A DNA stretch of 64,000 nucleotides, from NCBI GenBank assembly GCA_035502095.1, contig DATJUX010000040.1, forward strand, positions 1-64,000, in the 5' to 3' direction. The notes below the pieces were generated by a model. It saw only the letters and a program-made list of their open reading frames with translations, was not told where the DNA came from and made no database searches. Source of the stretch: JAKANT01 sp035502095. GTDB taxonomy: Bacteria; Pseudomonadota; Gammaproteobacteria; Burkholderiales; Burkholderiaceae_F. The translations under genes were made by a program, and so were the position numbers. Positions 43,964 to 53,967 of this stretch are shown piece after piece (positions within the stretch are counted from its first letter, which is position 1; each line of letters opens with the position of its first letter).

Positions 43964-44665
43964 ATGAGAGAGCATCACCACGTTCCTGCGCATCTCGGCA
44001 TCCTGATGCTCGCAACGCGCTTTCCCCGGCTGCCGGGCGATATCGGCAACCCTGCGAGCTTCGCGTTCCCGGTCCGCTATCGGCGCGTCGAGGGCGCGAG
44101 CGCGCTGCGCGTCGTGCGGGAGCGCGACGACGACCTGCTGGCTCGGTTCGTCGCGGCGGGGAGGGCGCTGGCGGAGGAAGGTGCGGTCGGCATCGCCACC
44201 AGTTGCGGCTTTCTCGCGGCGCTGCAGCCCCGCCTCGCGGCGGCGCTTCCGGTTCCGGTCGCAACGTCGAGTCTCTTGCAGGCGGCGTGGATCGCGCCAG
44301 CGCTGCCGGCCGGACGATGCGTGGGCATCGTCACGATCGACGCCGACGCGCTCGATGCATCGCAACTCGCCGGGGTCGGCGCTGCGCTGGACCTTCCGAT
44401 CGAGGGCGTGGACCCCACAGGAGAATTCGCGACCGGCATTCTGGGCGACGCGGTGACCCTCGACCCGGCAGCGGCCGAGCGCGATGTCGTCGACGCGGCG
44501 CGGCGCCTGGTCGCGCGCCGCCCCGATGTCGCCGCGATCGTGCTCGAATGCACCAACATGCCACCCTACAGGACGGCGGTGCACCGGGCCACGGGACGCC
44601 CGGTGTACGACGTCGTGACGATGCTCGAATGGTTCTGGCGCGGCCTGCAACCCGGCAGTGCGTAA
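43964..44665 (+). CDS. Aspartate/glutamate/hydantoin racemase family protein
   Basis: This 233-residue protein resembles the Asp/Glu/hydantoin racemase superfamily, which uses two cysteines as acid/base pair. Candidate catalytic residues are the Cys in TSCGFLAALQ and the Cys in VLECTNMPPY. The remaining segments (LGILMLATRFPRLPGDIGNP and VYDVVTMLEWFWRG) match uncharacterised members. It is 42 bases upstream of the oxoprolinase gene. Together they suggest that a D- or racemic compound is handled. Maleate isomerase-type activity is an alternative. Confidence 0.78.
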   Translation: MREHHHVPAHLGILMLATRFPRLPGDIGNPASFAFPVRYRRVEGASALRVVRERDDDLLARFVAAGRALAEEGAVGIATSCGFLAALQPRLAAALPVPVATSSLLQAAWIAPALPAGRCVGIVTIDADALDASQLAGVGAALDLPIEGVDPTGEFATGILGDAVTLDPAAAERDVVDAARRLVARRPDVAAIVLECTNMPPYRTAVHRATGRPVYDVVTMLEWFWRGLQPGSA

Positions 44666-44707
44666 GGTCCGGGACGCACGCCGCAACCGGCGAGACAGGA
44701 AAACGAC

Positions 44708-47700
44708 ATGAGCGCCGAACGCCGCTGGCAGTTCTGGATCGATCGCGGCGGGACCTTCACCGACGTCGTGGCACGCCGCCCCGATGGGGCGCTGGTCACG
44801 CACAAGCTTCTTTCCGACAGCCCCGGGCAATATCGCGACGCGGCCATCGCCGGCATCCGTCATCTGCTCGGCGTGCCGGCCGCCGGCGCCATTCCGGTCG
44901 AGCGGATCGAGGCGGTCAAGATGGGCACCACGGTCGCCACCAATGCGCTGCTCGAACGCAAGGGCGAACCGACGGTGCTCGTCATCACGCGCGGGTTCCG
45001 CGACGCGCTGCGCATCGCCTACCAGAACCGGCCGCGCATCTTCGACCGGCACATCGTTCTGCCGGAGCTGCTCTACGCGCGGGTCATCGAAGCCGACGAG
45101 CGTTGCGGCGCGTGTGGCGAGGTGGTGCAGGCGCTGGACGAAGCGAAGGTGCGGCGCGATCTGCAAGGCGCGTTCGACGATGGACTGCGCGCGGTCGCGA
45201 TCGTCCTGATGCACGGGTATCGGTACACCGACCACGAGGCCCGCATCGCCGCGATCGCGCGCGCGATCGGTTTTCCGCAGGTATCGGTTTCGCACGAAGT
45301 GAGCCCTCTGCTCAAGCTGGTCGCGCGGGGCGATACCACAGTGGTCGATGCGTACCTCTCGCCCATTCTTTCGCGCTACGTCGACCAGGTGGCGGGCGAA
45401 TTGCCGCGTACGCAGCTCCTCTTCATGCAGAGCAATGGCGGCCTTACCGATGCGCACCGCTTCCAGGGCAAGGACGCGATCCTCTCGGGCCCGGCCGGCG
45501 GCATCGTGGGCATGGTGCGTGCGAGCCAGGCAGCGGGCTTCGATCACGTGATCGGTTTCGACATGGGCGGCACGTCGACCGACGTCTCGCACTTCGCGGG
45601 CGAGTACGAGCGGGAGTTCGAGACCATGGTCGCCGGGGTGCGGATGCGCGCGCCGATGATGAGCATTCACACCGTCGCGGCGGGTGGGGGATCGATCCTG
45701 CACTTCGACGGCGCGCGCCTGCGCGTCGGTCCGGATTCGGCGGGCGCGAACCCCGGCCCGGCGTGCTACCGCCGCGGCGGGCCGTTGACGGTGACCGACG
45801 CCAACGTGATGCTGGGCCGCGTGCAGGCGGAATTTTTTCCGCATGTGTTCGGCGCCGACGGCCGGCAGGCGCTCGATCGCGCCGTCGTCGAAGAGAAGTT
45901 CGCGCTGCTCGCTGCAGAAATCGAGCGGGCGACCGGACAGAAGAAGACACCGGCCGAGGTCGCCGCCGGCTACGTCGAGATCGCGGTCGGCAACATGGCG
46001 GAGGCGATCAAGCGCATTTCGGTGCAACGCGGCCACGACGTCACGCGCTACACGCTGACGGTTTTCGGCGGCGCCGGGGGTCAGCACGCGTGCGCGGTCG
46101 CCGATGCCCTGGCGATGACATCGATCTACGCCCATCCGCTCGCGGGCGTGCTGTCGGCATACGGCATGGGGCTGGCTGACCAGACGGCGATGCGCGAGAT
46201 GACGGTCGAGCGCGTGCTCGCGGACGAATCGATGACCGATGTCCGCGGACGCCTGGAGGAGCTCGGCGCGGCCGCGCGTCGGGCGCTGCTCGCGCAGGGC
46301 CTCGCGGGGCAGCAGATTCGCCTGATCGAGCGTGTGCACTTGAAGTACGAAGGGACCGACACGGCCCTGAGCGTTGCCTTCGACACGCGCGCGGCAATGC
46401 TCGCGGCGTTCGAAGACGCGTACCGCCGCCGCTTCTCCTTCCTGATGCGCGAGCGACGCCTGATCGTCGATGCCGTTTCGGTGGAGGCGGTCGGCGGCGG
46501 TGATCACGGCGCCGAGGAGGCGCCGATATTCCCGCCGCGCTCGGACGCGCTCGGACCCGCAGCCCGCGTCCAGGCATTCTTCGGCGGCGCCTGGCATGGG
46601 ACGCCCTTGTTCGTGCGCGCCGACACGCGCCCCGGCGATCTGATCGACGGGCCCGCGATCATCGCCGAGGCCAATGCAACGACCGTGGTGGAGCCGGGGT
46701 GGCGCGCACGCGTCACGGAACGCGATCATCTGGTCCTGACGCGTGTAGCGGCACGGCCGCAGCGCGCGGCGGCCGGCGTGCGCGACACGCGCGTGGATCC
46801 GGTGCTGCTCGAGATCTTCAACAATCTTTTCATGTCGATCGCCGAGCAGATGGGATTGCGGCTGCAGAACACGGCGTATTCGGTCAACATCAAGGAGCGC
46901 CTGGACTTCTCGTGCGCGTTGTTCGATGCCGACGGCAACCTGATCGCAAACGCGCCGCACATGCCGGTGCACCTCGGCTCGATGAGCGAGTCGATCAAGA
47001 CCGTGATGCGCGAAAACGCCGGCCGCATGCAGCCGGGTGACTGCTTCGCGGTCAACGATCCCTACCACGGCGGCACGCACCTGCCCGACGTCACCGCGAT
47101 CACGCCGGTGTTCGACCGGGCGGGTTCAGTGATCCTGTTCTACGTCGGTTCGCGCGGCCACCATGCGGACATCGGCGGCGTCACGCCGGGTTCGATGCCG
47201 CCGTTTTCGTCCACGCTGGACGAAGAGGGCGTGCTGTTCACGAACTTCCATCTGGTGCAGGGAGCGGGCGTGGGCAGGCCCGCGCGCCTGAACGAAGCGG
47301 AGTGCCTGGCCCAACTCGAAGGCGGGCGGTACCCGGCGCGCAATCCGCAGCAGAACATCGCCGACCTCAAGGCGCAGATCGCCGCCAACGAGAAGGGCCG
47401 CGAGGAACTGCTGCGCATGGTCGACCAGTTCGGACTCGACGTGGTGCAGGCTTACATGCGCCACGTCCAGGACAATGCGGAAGAATCGGTGCGGCGCGTG
47501 ATCACGGTCCTGCACGACGGCGCGTTCGAGTACCGGCTCGACAACGGTGCGGTGATCCGCGTGAAGATCAGCGTCGACCGTGCCGCGCGCGCGGCGACGA
47601 TCGACTTCACGGGCACGTCGGCGCAACTCACGAACAACTTCAACGCCCCGTCCTCGATCTGCGTCGCGGCGGTGTTGTACGTTTTCCGCACGCTCGTCGA

Positions 47701-48373
47701 CGACGAGATACCGCTCAACGCCGGGTGCCTCAAGCCGCTCGCGATCGTGATTCCTCCGGGCTCGATGCTCAGCCCGGGTTATCCGGCCGCGGTCGTCGCG
47801 GGCAACGTCGAGACATCGACGTGCGTGACCAACGCCCTCTATGGCGCACTGGGGGTCCTGGCGTCGGGGCAGGGCACGATGAACAACTTCACGTTCGGCA
47901 ACCGGCGTTATCAGTACTACGAGACGGTCTCGGGCGGGTCCGGTGCCGGCATCGTTGACCTCGGCGCCGGGGCGAACTCACGTGAGGGCTTTGCCGGCAC
48001 CGACGTGGTCCAGACGCACATGACGAACTCGCGCCTTACCGATCCCGAGGTGCTCGAGTTCCGCTTTCCGGTTCGGTTGGAGAGTTATGCGATCCGGCCC
48101 GGCTCCGGCGGCCGTGGCAAATGGCCCGGCGGCAACGGCGGCGTGCGGCGCATCCGTTTCCTCGAGCCGATGACGGCATCGATCCTGTCGAACAATCGAG
48201 CGATCGCACCGTTCGGTCTGGCCGGCGGCGAGCCCGGGGCTCCGGGCCGCAATCGGGTCATCCGAACCGATGGCCGGGTCGAGGAGTTGCCGCACATCGG
48301 CAGTGTCGAGATGGCCGCGGGGGATCAGTTCGAAATCGAAACGCCGGGCGGCGGCGGGTTCGGGCCAACCTGA
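44708..48373 (+). CDS. 5-oxoprolinase-type hydantoinase A/B fusion
   Basis: This 1221-residue cytoplasmic protein carries both halves of ATP-dependent oxoprolinase/hydantoinase. The N-terminal half (about 1-690) is the HyuA ASKHA-fold part with WIDRGGTFTDVVARRPDG, KMGTTVATNALLERKGE and FDMGGTSTDVS. The C-terminal half (about 695-1221) is HyuB with RLDFSCALFDADGNLIANAP, HMPVHLGSM, VNDPYHGGTHLPD and the closing ETPGGGGFG. Fused forms of this length are usually 5-oxoprolinases, which open 5-oxo-L-proline to glutamate; N-methylhydantoinase or acetophenone carboxylase-like activity is possible. It follows the racemase gene. Confidence 0.88.
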   Translation: MSAERRWQFWIDRGGTFTDVVARRPDGALVTHKLLSDSPGQYRDAAIAGIRHLLGVPAAGAIPVERIEAVKMGTTVATNALLERKGEPTVLVITRGFRDALRIAYQNRPRIFDRHIVLPELLYARVIEADERCGACGEVVQALDEAKVRRDLQGAFDDGLRAVAIVLMHGYRYTDHEARIAAIARAIGFPQVSVSHEVSPLLKLVARGDTTVVDAYLSPILSRYVDQVAGELPRTQLLFMQSNGGLTDAHRFQGKDAILSGPAGGIVGMVRASQAAGFDHVIGFDMGGTSTDVSHFAGEYEREFETMVAGVRMRAPMMSIHTVAAGGGSILHFDGARLRVGPDSAGANPGPACYRRGGPLTVTDANVMLGRVQAEFFPHVFGADGRQALDRAVVEEKFALLAAEIERATGQKKTPAEVAAGYVEIAVGNMAEAIKRISVQRGHDVTRYTLTVFGGAGGQHACAVADALAMTSIYAHPLAGVLSAYGMGLADQTAMREMTVERVLADESMTDVRGRLEELGAAARRALLAQGLAGQQIRLIERVHLKYEGTDTALSVAFDTRAAMLAAFEDAYRRRFSFLMRERRLIVDAVSVEAVGGGDHGAEEAPIFPPRSDALGPAARVQAFFGGAWHGTPLFVRADTRPGDLIDGPAIIAEANATTVVEPGWRARVTERDHLVLTRVAARPQRAAAGVRDTRVDPVLLEIFNNLFMSIAEQMGLRLQNTAYSVNIKERLDFSCALFDADGNLIANAPHMPVHLGSMSESIKTVMRENAGRMQPGDCFAVNDPYHGGTHLPDVTAITPVFDRAGSVILFYVGSRGHHADIGGVTPGSMPPFSSTLDEEGVLFTNFHLVQGAGVGRPARLNEAECLAQLEGGRYPARNPQQNIADLKAQIAANEKGREELLRMVDQFGLDVVQAYMRHVQDNAEESVRRVITVLHDGAFEYRLDNGAVIRVKISVDRAARAATIDFTGTSAQLTNNFNAPSSICVAAVLYVFRTLVDDEIPLNAGCLKPLAIVIPPGSMLSPGYPAAVVAGNVETSTCVTNALYGALGVLASGQGTMNNFTFGNRRYQYYETVSGGSGAGIVDLGAGANSREGFAGTDVVQTHMTNSRLTDPEVLEFRFPVRLESYAIRPGSGGRGKWPGGNGGVRRIRFLEPMTASILSNNRAIAPFGLAGGEPGAPGRNRVIRTDGRVEELPHIGSVEMAAGDQFEIETPGGGGFGPT

Positions 48374-48518
48374 CGCCGGGGCAACGCGCTCCGCCCGGGG
48401 CCGACGCTCGCACGCCGGTGCCGACAAAACCGCCGGGTGGACGGAAACCGCGATGCAATTCCGCCGATCCGCAGGCGCCGTCGTTCGCATAATCGGCCAA
48501 GGATTCTTCGAGCCGTCC

Positions 48519-49751
48519 ATGAACGCACCCGAAAAGCTGCAACTGGGTCCCAGCGCGCTTGGCACGCTGTCGATCTGCTATGCGCCGCTCATCGATGCCA
48601 AGCGCAAGGCGATCGGCACGCGGCTCACGATGCTGTCGACGAAGCCGCAGGAGCGACTGCCCATCGGCAACGTGCTGTCGACGCTCAACGGCGTGTGGCC
48701 GGATTCGACCGCGCCGGTGCTGGTCGCGCCGCTCGATGCGGAGTTCGATCGCTCGATGCTCGAATGGGACGCTCCGAAGAACGCCATCCTCGAGATTCCC
48801 AGCGTCAACCTGCGCGACCCGGATGCACAGTTGCATGCACAGCAACTGTTCCGGGACGGCAAGCGGCTGGCGATCCGCGGCCGGCCCGAGACGCCGCTGC
48901 CGCCGTCGCTGCTTTCGTGCTTCGAGTACTCGCTGATCCACATCGCCGAGGATCGGCGGGTCCAGGCCAACGGGGCCGCGAAGCCGGAGCCGGCGGGCGT
49001 TTCGCGCCGCATCCCGTTCATCATCACGGGCGTGCAGACCGTGGCCGACGTCGACGCGGCGTTCACGCGCGGCGCCACCGCGAGCGTAGGGTGGCCCCTC
49101 GACGACGCCCAGCACAGGCAGGCGCGTCCGCTGCAGCCCGGCCAGGCGGTCGTGCTCGAACTTCTGCGGCTCGTGCGCGACGACGCGGAACTGCCGAAGA
49201 TCGAAGCGACGCTCAAGCGCGATCCCGCGCTTGCGTTCAAGCTGCTGCGCCTCGTGAATTCGGCCGCCTTCGGACTGCCGGTGCAGATCACGAGCTTCCA
49301 GCACGCGGTCATGATGCTCGGCTACAAGAAGATGATGCGCTGGCTCTCGCTGCTGCTTGCCACCGCGTCGAAAGACGCCAATACGTTTCCGCTGATGCAC
49401 GCGTCGATCCGGCGCGGGCTGTTCCTCGAGTTCCTTGGCGCGAGCGAAGGTCAGACCGAGCTGCGCGATGAACTGTTCATCACCGGTGCCTTCTCGATGC
49501 TGGACCGCATTACCGGCGCACCGTTTCCGCAGCTGTTCGAGTTGATCGCCCTGCCGGAGAACGTGGTCGACGCGATCGTGCAAAAGAAAGGCCCGCACGC
49601 TCCGTTCCTGACCCTGATCGAGGCGATCGAACGCTCGGATCCGATCGGCATCAGCCGGCAGGTCGACGCGCTGGCCGTGCCGGTCGCGGCGTGCAACCAG
49701 GCGCTGTTGAAGGCCATGTCGACCGCCAATTCGCTCGACGCGGAGGTCTAG
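48519..49751 (+). CDS. Signalling protein with degenerate EAL-like and HDOD domains
   Basis: This 410-residue protein resembles YuxH-type two-domain proteins. The N-terminal half (about 15-190) aligns loosely with EAL phosphodiesterases (YAPLIDAKRKAIG, then AILEIPS, then GKRLAIRG) but lacks the acidic catalytic motifs, so c-di-GMP cleavage is unlikely. The C-terminal half (about 205-400) is an HDOD domain with LPKIEATLKRDPALAFKLL and RLVNSAAFGLPVQITSFQHA. HDOD proteins act in signalling but the target is unknown. The ATG at 48519 was chosen; other in-frame starts lie upstream in G+C-rich, non-similar sequence. Confidence 0.8.
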   Translation: MNAPEKLQLGPSALGTLSICYAPLIDAKRKAIGTRLTMLSTKPQERLPIGNVLSTLNGVWPDSTAPVLVAPLDAEFDRSMLEWDAPKNAILEIPSVNLRDPDAQLHAQQLFRDGKRLAIRGRPETPLPPSLLSCFEYSLIHIAEDRRVQANGAAKPEPAGVSRRIPFIITGVQTVADVDAAFTRGATASVGWPLDDAQHRQARPLQPGQAVVLELLRLVRDDAELPKIEATLKRDPALAFKLLRLVNSAAFGLPVQITSFQHAVMMLGYKKMMRWLSLLLATASKDANTFPLMHASIRRGLFLEFLGASEGQTELRDELFITGAFSMLDRITGAPFPQLFELIALPENVVDAIVQKKGPHAPFLTLIEAIERSDPIGISRQVDALAVPVAACNQALLKAMSTANSLDAEV

Positions 49752-49805
49752 CCGCAACCGCGCCCGACGCGCCATCCGCGCGCAGGGCTTCGCTCGAGCC
49801 CCACC

Positions 49806-49811
49806 TATAAT
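49806..49811 (+). promoter_or_regulatory. Perfect TATAAT -10 element upstream of purL
   Basis: TATAAT lies 37 bases before the purL ATG in an otherwise G+C-rich region. The -35 region at 16-18 bases is a poor match (CAGGGC). Confidence 0.5.
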
Positions 49812-49848
49812 CCGGCGCGCCGCGCCCCATGCGGCGTTCCCGCGCCGA

Positions 49849-52800
49849 ATGTCCGCAAACGATTCCTATCTCGCGCTCCCGGGTCCGAGCGCGCTCTCGC
49901 CGTTTCGTGCCGCCCAGCTCCTGGGTCGGATCCAGCAGGTCCTTCCTTCCGCCGCCGCAATCGAAGCGCAATACCGGCACTTCGTGCGCGTCGACGGCGC
50001 GGCGACGGAGTCGGATCTGCACCGGCTTGGCGGTCTGCTCGACTACGGCGACGCGGTTCCCGCAGATGCGCATCGGCACGGGATCGAGTTCCTGGTCGTA
50101 CCGCGCCTCGGCACGATCTCGCCCTGGGCGAGCAAGGCGACCGACATCGCTCACAACTGCGGGCTCACCGCAATCCGGCGCATCGAGCGCGGCACGCGTT
50201 ACGTGCTGCGTGCGAAGACCAGCCTGTTCGGCGGTGGCCGGGGCGAGCTCTCCGCCGGGCAGCGTGCCGCGGTCGGTGCGCTGCTGCATGACCGGATGAC
50301 CGAAAGCATCGTCGATCCGGCAACGCCCGCGGAAGGGCTGTTCCGCGACGTTCCAGGCAAGCCGCTGCAGCAGGTTCGCCTCGGTGCGGAGGCGCGCGCG
50401 GCGCTCGCCGGCGCGAACGCGACGCTCGGGCTTGCCCTGTCGGACGACGAGATCGACTACCTGCTGGAGGCGTATCGCAGGCTCGGACGCGATCCCACCG
50501 ACGTCGAGCTGATGATGTTCGCGCAGGCGAATTCCGAGCACTGCCGGCACAAGATCTTCAATGCCAGCTGGACCATCGACGGTGTCGCGCAGGAGCAATC
50601 GCTGTTCGGGCTCGTTCGCGCCACGCATGCGGCCGCGCCGCAGGCAACCGTGGTCGCCTACAGCGACAACGCCGCGGTGCTCGAGGGGCGCACCGGGCGG
50701 CGTTTCGCGCCGCGCGGCGACGGCACGGTCGCCGTCGACTACGCTGCCCGCGACGAACTCACGCATGTCGTGTTCAAGGTCGAAACGCACAACCACCCGA
50801 CGGCAATCGCGCCCTTTCCGGGCGCCGCGACCGGGGCAGGCGGCGAGATCCGCGACGAAGGGGCGACCGGTTGCGGGGCGCGTCCGAAGGCCGGGCTGTG
50901 CGGATTCTCGGTGTCGAACCTGCGCCTGCCCGGAGCGAGGCAGGCCTGGGAGAACGACACCGACGTCCTGGGCGGCGCCGCCACCGAAGCTGACCCGGGG
51001 TTTCCGGAGCGCATCGCGTCCAGCCTTGCGATCATGATCGAAGGCCCCATCGGGGCGGCCGCCTTCAACAACGAGTTCGGCCGTCCCAACCTGCTCGGCT
51101 ACTTTCGCGCCTACGAGCAGAACGTCGGCGGCGTGCGCTACGGCTATCACAAGCCCATCATGATCGCGGGCGGAGTCGGCAACGTCGCCGCCGAGCAGTC
51201 GCACAAGCGGCCGCTGCCACGTGACGCGCTGCTCTTGCAACTCGGCGGCCCGGGCATGCGGATCGGATTGGGCGGCGGTGCCGCCTCGAGCATGGGCGCG
51301 GGTGCCAATACCGAGCAACTCGACTTCGACTCGGTGCAGCGTGGCAACGCCGAGATGCAACGTCGCGCGCAGGAAGTCATCGATCGATGCACGCTGCTGG
51401 GCGCGGACAATCCGATTCTTTCCATCCACGACGTCGGCGCGGGCGGCCTCTCCAACGCGCTGCCGGAGCTCGTGCACGGAGCGGGTTTCGGCGCGCGCAT
51501 CGATCTCGCACGCCTGCCGGTGGAAGAGAGCGGCATGAGCCCGCTCGAGATCTGGTGCAACGAGTCGCAGGAGCGCTACGTGCTGGCGCTCGACGCAAGC
51601 AGGCTCCCGGCGTTCGACTGGATCTGCAAGCGCGAGCGTTGCCCGTACGTCGTGGTCGGGTCGGTCGATCCGCACGGTGCGCTCGTGGTGGGGCGCCAGG
51701 GCGAGCCCGCCGCCGTCGACTTGCCGATCGATGTACTGCTCGGAAAGCCGCCGCGCATGCACCGCGACGTCGTTCACGTGCGTCGCGCGCTTCCCGCCGT
51801 CGAGACCACGGGCCTCGACCTTGGGCAGGTGGCCCTCGACACGCTGCGGCATCCGACCGTCGCGAGCAAGGCGTTCCTCGTCACCATCGGCGATCGCAGT
51901 GTGGGCGGCATGAACTGCCGCGATCCGATGGTCGGGCCCTGGCAGGTGCCGGTGGCAGACTGCGCGGTCACGCTGCTCGACTTCTTCGGCTACGCCGGCG
52001 AAGCGATGGCGATGGGCGAACGCAGCCCGCTCGCCGTGATCGACGCTGCCGCTGCCGCCCGCATCGCGATTGGCGAGGCGTTGACCAATCTTGCCGCCGC
52101 CGATATCGATCTTGCCCGTGTGAAGCTGTCGGCGAACTGGATGGCCGCTTGCGGACACGCGGGCGAGGATGCCGCGCTCTACGACGCGGTGCGCGCCGCG
52201 ACCGGGCTATGCCGCCAGCTCGGCATCAGCATTCCGGTCGGCAAGGATTCGCTGTCGATGCGCAGCGCATGGCAGGACGGTGCGCAGGCGCGGCAGGTGA
52301 TCGCGCCGGTATCGCTGGTGGTCAGCGCGGCCGCAGCGGTTGCCGATGTGCGGCGCTCGGTCACTCCGCAGCTGCGCGGCGACGCGGGTGAAACGGAGCT
52401 CGTCTTCATCGATCTCGCGGCCGGCCGGCAACGCCTGGGCGGCTCGATCCTCGCCCAGGTCACGCGCCAACTCGGCAACGACACGCCGGACGTCGACGAT
52501 CCCGCCCGGCTCGCCGCGGCCATCCGCATGGTGCGTTCGCTCGTCGACGCGGGCAAGGTGCTTGCCTATCACGATCGCTCGGATGGCGGTCTGTTCGCGG
52601 CCGTGTGTGAAATGGCCTTCGCGGGTCATGGCGGCGTGACGCTGTTCCTCGATGTGCTGGCAATCGATCCGCTCGTCGCCGACGCCGGCGACTTCAAGAT
52701 CCGACCCGAGCAGGTCGCGGTACGACGCAACGAATCGATCCTGCGCGCGCTTTTCAACGAAGAGCTCGGCATGGTCCTGCAAGTGCGCGTCGCCGATCGC

Positions 52801-53868
52801 GCCGACGTGATGAGCGCGCTACGCGGCGCAGGCCTCGGGGCAGTCACGCATATCGTCGGCAAGCCGAACGCGCGCGATGCGATCGAGATCTTCTGCGATG
52901 CGCGCAAGCTGTTCGACGCGAGCCGCGCGCAACTGCAGCGCACGTGGAGTGACGTTTCATGGCGCATCGCGCGCCTGCGCGACAACCCCGAATGCGCCGA
53001 TGCGGAATACGCGCGAGCGTCCGATCCGGCCGATTCGGGCCTGTCGATGTCGCTCAGCTTCGATCCGGCCGACGACATCGCGGCGCCGTTCGTCGCCAGC
53101 GGCGCGCACCCGCGCATCGCGATCCTGCGCGAGCAGGGCGTCAACAGCGAATACGAAATGGCCGCGGCGTTCGACCGTGCCGGGTTCGCCGCGGTCGACG
53201 TGCACATGACCGACCTCATCGCTGCCCGGACGCGGCTCGCCGATTTCAAGGGCTTCGCGGCGTGCGGCGGATTCTCGTATGGCGATGTGCTCGGCGGCGG
53301 CGGAGGCTGGGCGAAAACGATTCTCTTCAACCCGCGGCTCGCCGAGCAGTTCGCGCAGTTCTTCGCCCGCCCGGACACCTTTGCGCTCGGCGTGTGCAAC
53401 GGCTGCCAGATGATGAGCCAGCTCGCGCCGATGATTCCGGGCGCGCGCCATTGGCCGCGGTTCGCGCGCAACGCGTCGGAACAGTTCGAGGGGCGCCTCG
53501 TGATGGTCGAGGTGGTGCCGTCGCCCTCACTTTTCTTCGCGGGGATGGCCGGGAGCCGCATGCCGGTCGCCAACGCGCATGGTGAGGGCAGGGCGGTCTT
53601 CGCCGATGCCACCGCGCAGCAGCGGGCGCTGGTGACGACGCGTTATGTCGATTCGTCCGGACAACCGACGGAACGCTATCCGTACAACCCGAACGGTTCG
53701 CCGAACGGCATCACGGGGCTGACGACACCCGATGGCCGCTTCACCATCCTGATGCCGCATCCGGAACGCGTCCGGCGCACGGTGCAGCTATCCTGGCAGC
53801 CGCCGGGCTTGGGTGAAGACTCGCCGTGGATGCGGATGTTCCGCAACGTGCGGCGCTGGCTGGGTTAG
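49849..53868 (+). CDS. purL: Phosphoribosylformylglycinamidine synthase (large, single-chain PurL)
   Basis: This enzyme makes formylglycinamidine ribonucleotide from FGAR, glutamine and ATP in purine synthesis. The 1339-residue length matches the single-chain proteobacterial form. It has an N-terminal PurS-like domain, the FGAM synthase core with NSEHCRHKIFNASW and VFKVETHNHPTAIAPFPGAA (in part), and a C-terminal class I glutamine amidotransferase with the nucleophile Cys in GVCNGCQMMSQ and His in LMPHPERV. A TATAAT box lies 37 bases upstream. A stem-loop follows the stop codon. Confidence 0.97.
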   Translation: MSANDSYLALPGPSALSPFRAAQLLGRIQQVLPSAAAIEAQYRHFVRVDGAATESDLHRLGGLLDYGDAVPADAHRHGIEFLVVPRLGTISPWASKATDIAHNCGLTAIRRIERGTRYVLRAKTSLFGGGRGELSAGQRAAVGALLHDRMTESIVDPATPAEGLFRDVPGKPLQQVRLGAEARAALAGANATLGLALSDDEIDYLLEAYRRLGRDPTDVELMMFAQANSEHCRHKIFNASWTIDGVAQEQSLFGLVRATHAAAPQATVVAYSDNAAVLEGRTGRRFAPRGDGTVAVDYAARDELTHVVFKVETHNHPTAIAPFPGAATGAGGEIRDEGATGCGARPKAGLCGFSVSNLRLPGARQAWENDTDVLGGAATEADPGFPERIASSLAIMIEGPIGAAAFNNEFGRPNLLGYFRAYEQNVGGVRYGYHKPIMIAGGVGNVAAEQSHKRPLPRDALLLQLGGPGMRIGLGGGAASSMGAGANTEQLDFDSVQRGNAEMQRRAQEVIDRCTLLGADNPILSIHDVGAGGLSNALPELVHGAGFGARIDLARLPVEESGMSPLEIWCNESQERYVLALDASRLPAFDWICKRERCPYVVVGSVDPHGALVVGRQGEPAAVDLPIDVLLGKPPRMHRDVVHVRRALPAVETTGLDLGQVALDTLRHPTVASKAFLVTIGDRSVGGMNCRDPMVGPWQVPVADCAVTLLDFFGYAGEAMAMGERSPLAVIDAAAAARIAIGEALTNLAAADIDLARVKLSANWMAACGHAGEDAALYDAVRAATGLCRQLGISIPVGKDSLSMRSAWQDGAQARQVIAPVSLVVSAAAAVADVRRSVTPQLRGDAGETELVFIDLAAGRQRLGGSILAQVTRQLGNDTPDVDDPARLAAAIRMVRSLVDAGKVLAYHDRSDGGLFAAVCEMAFAGHGGVTLFLDVLAIDPLVADAGDFKIRPEQVAVRRNESILRALFNEELGMVLQVRVADRADVMSALRGAGLGAVTHIVGKPNARDAIEIFCDARKLFDASRAQLQRTWSDVSWRIARLRDNPECADAEYARASDPADSGLSMSLSFDPADDIAAPFVASGAHPRIAILREQGVNSEYEMAAAFDRAGFAAVDVHMTDLIAARTRLADFKGFAACGGFSYGDVLGGGGGWAKTILFNPRLAEQFAQFFARPDTFALGVCNGCQMMSQLAPMIPGARHWPRFARNASEQFEGRLVMVEVVPSPSLFFAGMAGSRMPVANAHGEGRAVFADATAQQRALVTTRYVDSSGQPTERYPYNPNGSPNGITGLTTPDGRFTILMPHPERVRRTVQLSWQPPGLGEDSPWMRMFRNVRRWLG

Positions 53869-53880
53869 CCAGGGTTTGGC

Positions 53881-53898
53881 GCATCGGCTAACCGATGC
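53881..53898 (+). terminator. Stem-loop after purL without a T-run
   Basis: GCATCGG (53881-53887) and CCGATGC (53892-53898) form a perfect 7-base stem with a CTAA loop, 12 bases after the purL stop. No T-tract follows, so the role as terminator is uncertain. Confidence 0.4.
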
Positions 53899-53967
53899 AG
53901 GGGAAGGAGGCGCCGCGACGCGCGCCTAGACTCGAATCACCTGCAATCGATCGAGGCGAGGAACGAC

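Noticed and set aside
43811..47080. A 1089-residue open frame on the minus strand across the racemase and oxoprolinase genes
   Set aside because: It lies opposite genes with clear family motifs and has low-complexity His/Arg/Ala composition. Treated as a G+C artefact.
49651..52158. An 835-residue minus-strand frame opposite purL
   Set aside because: purL is complete with all motifs; the antisense product has no family features.
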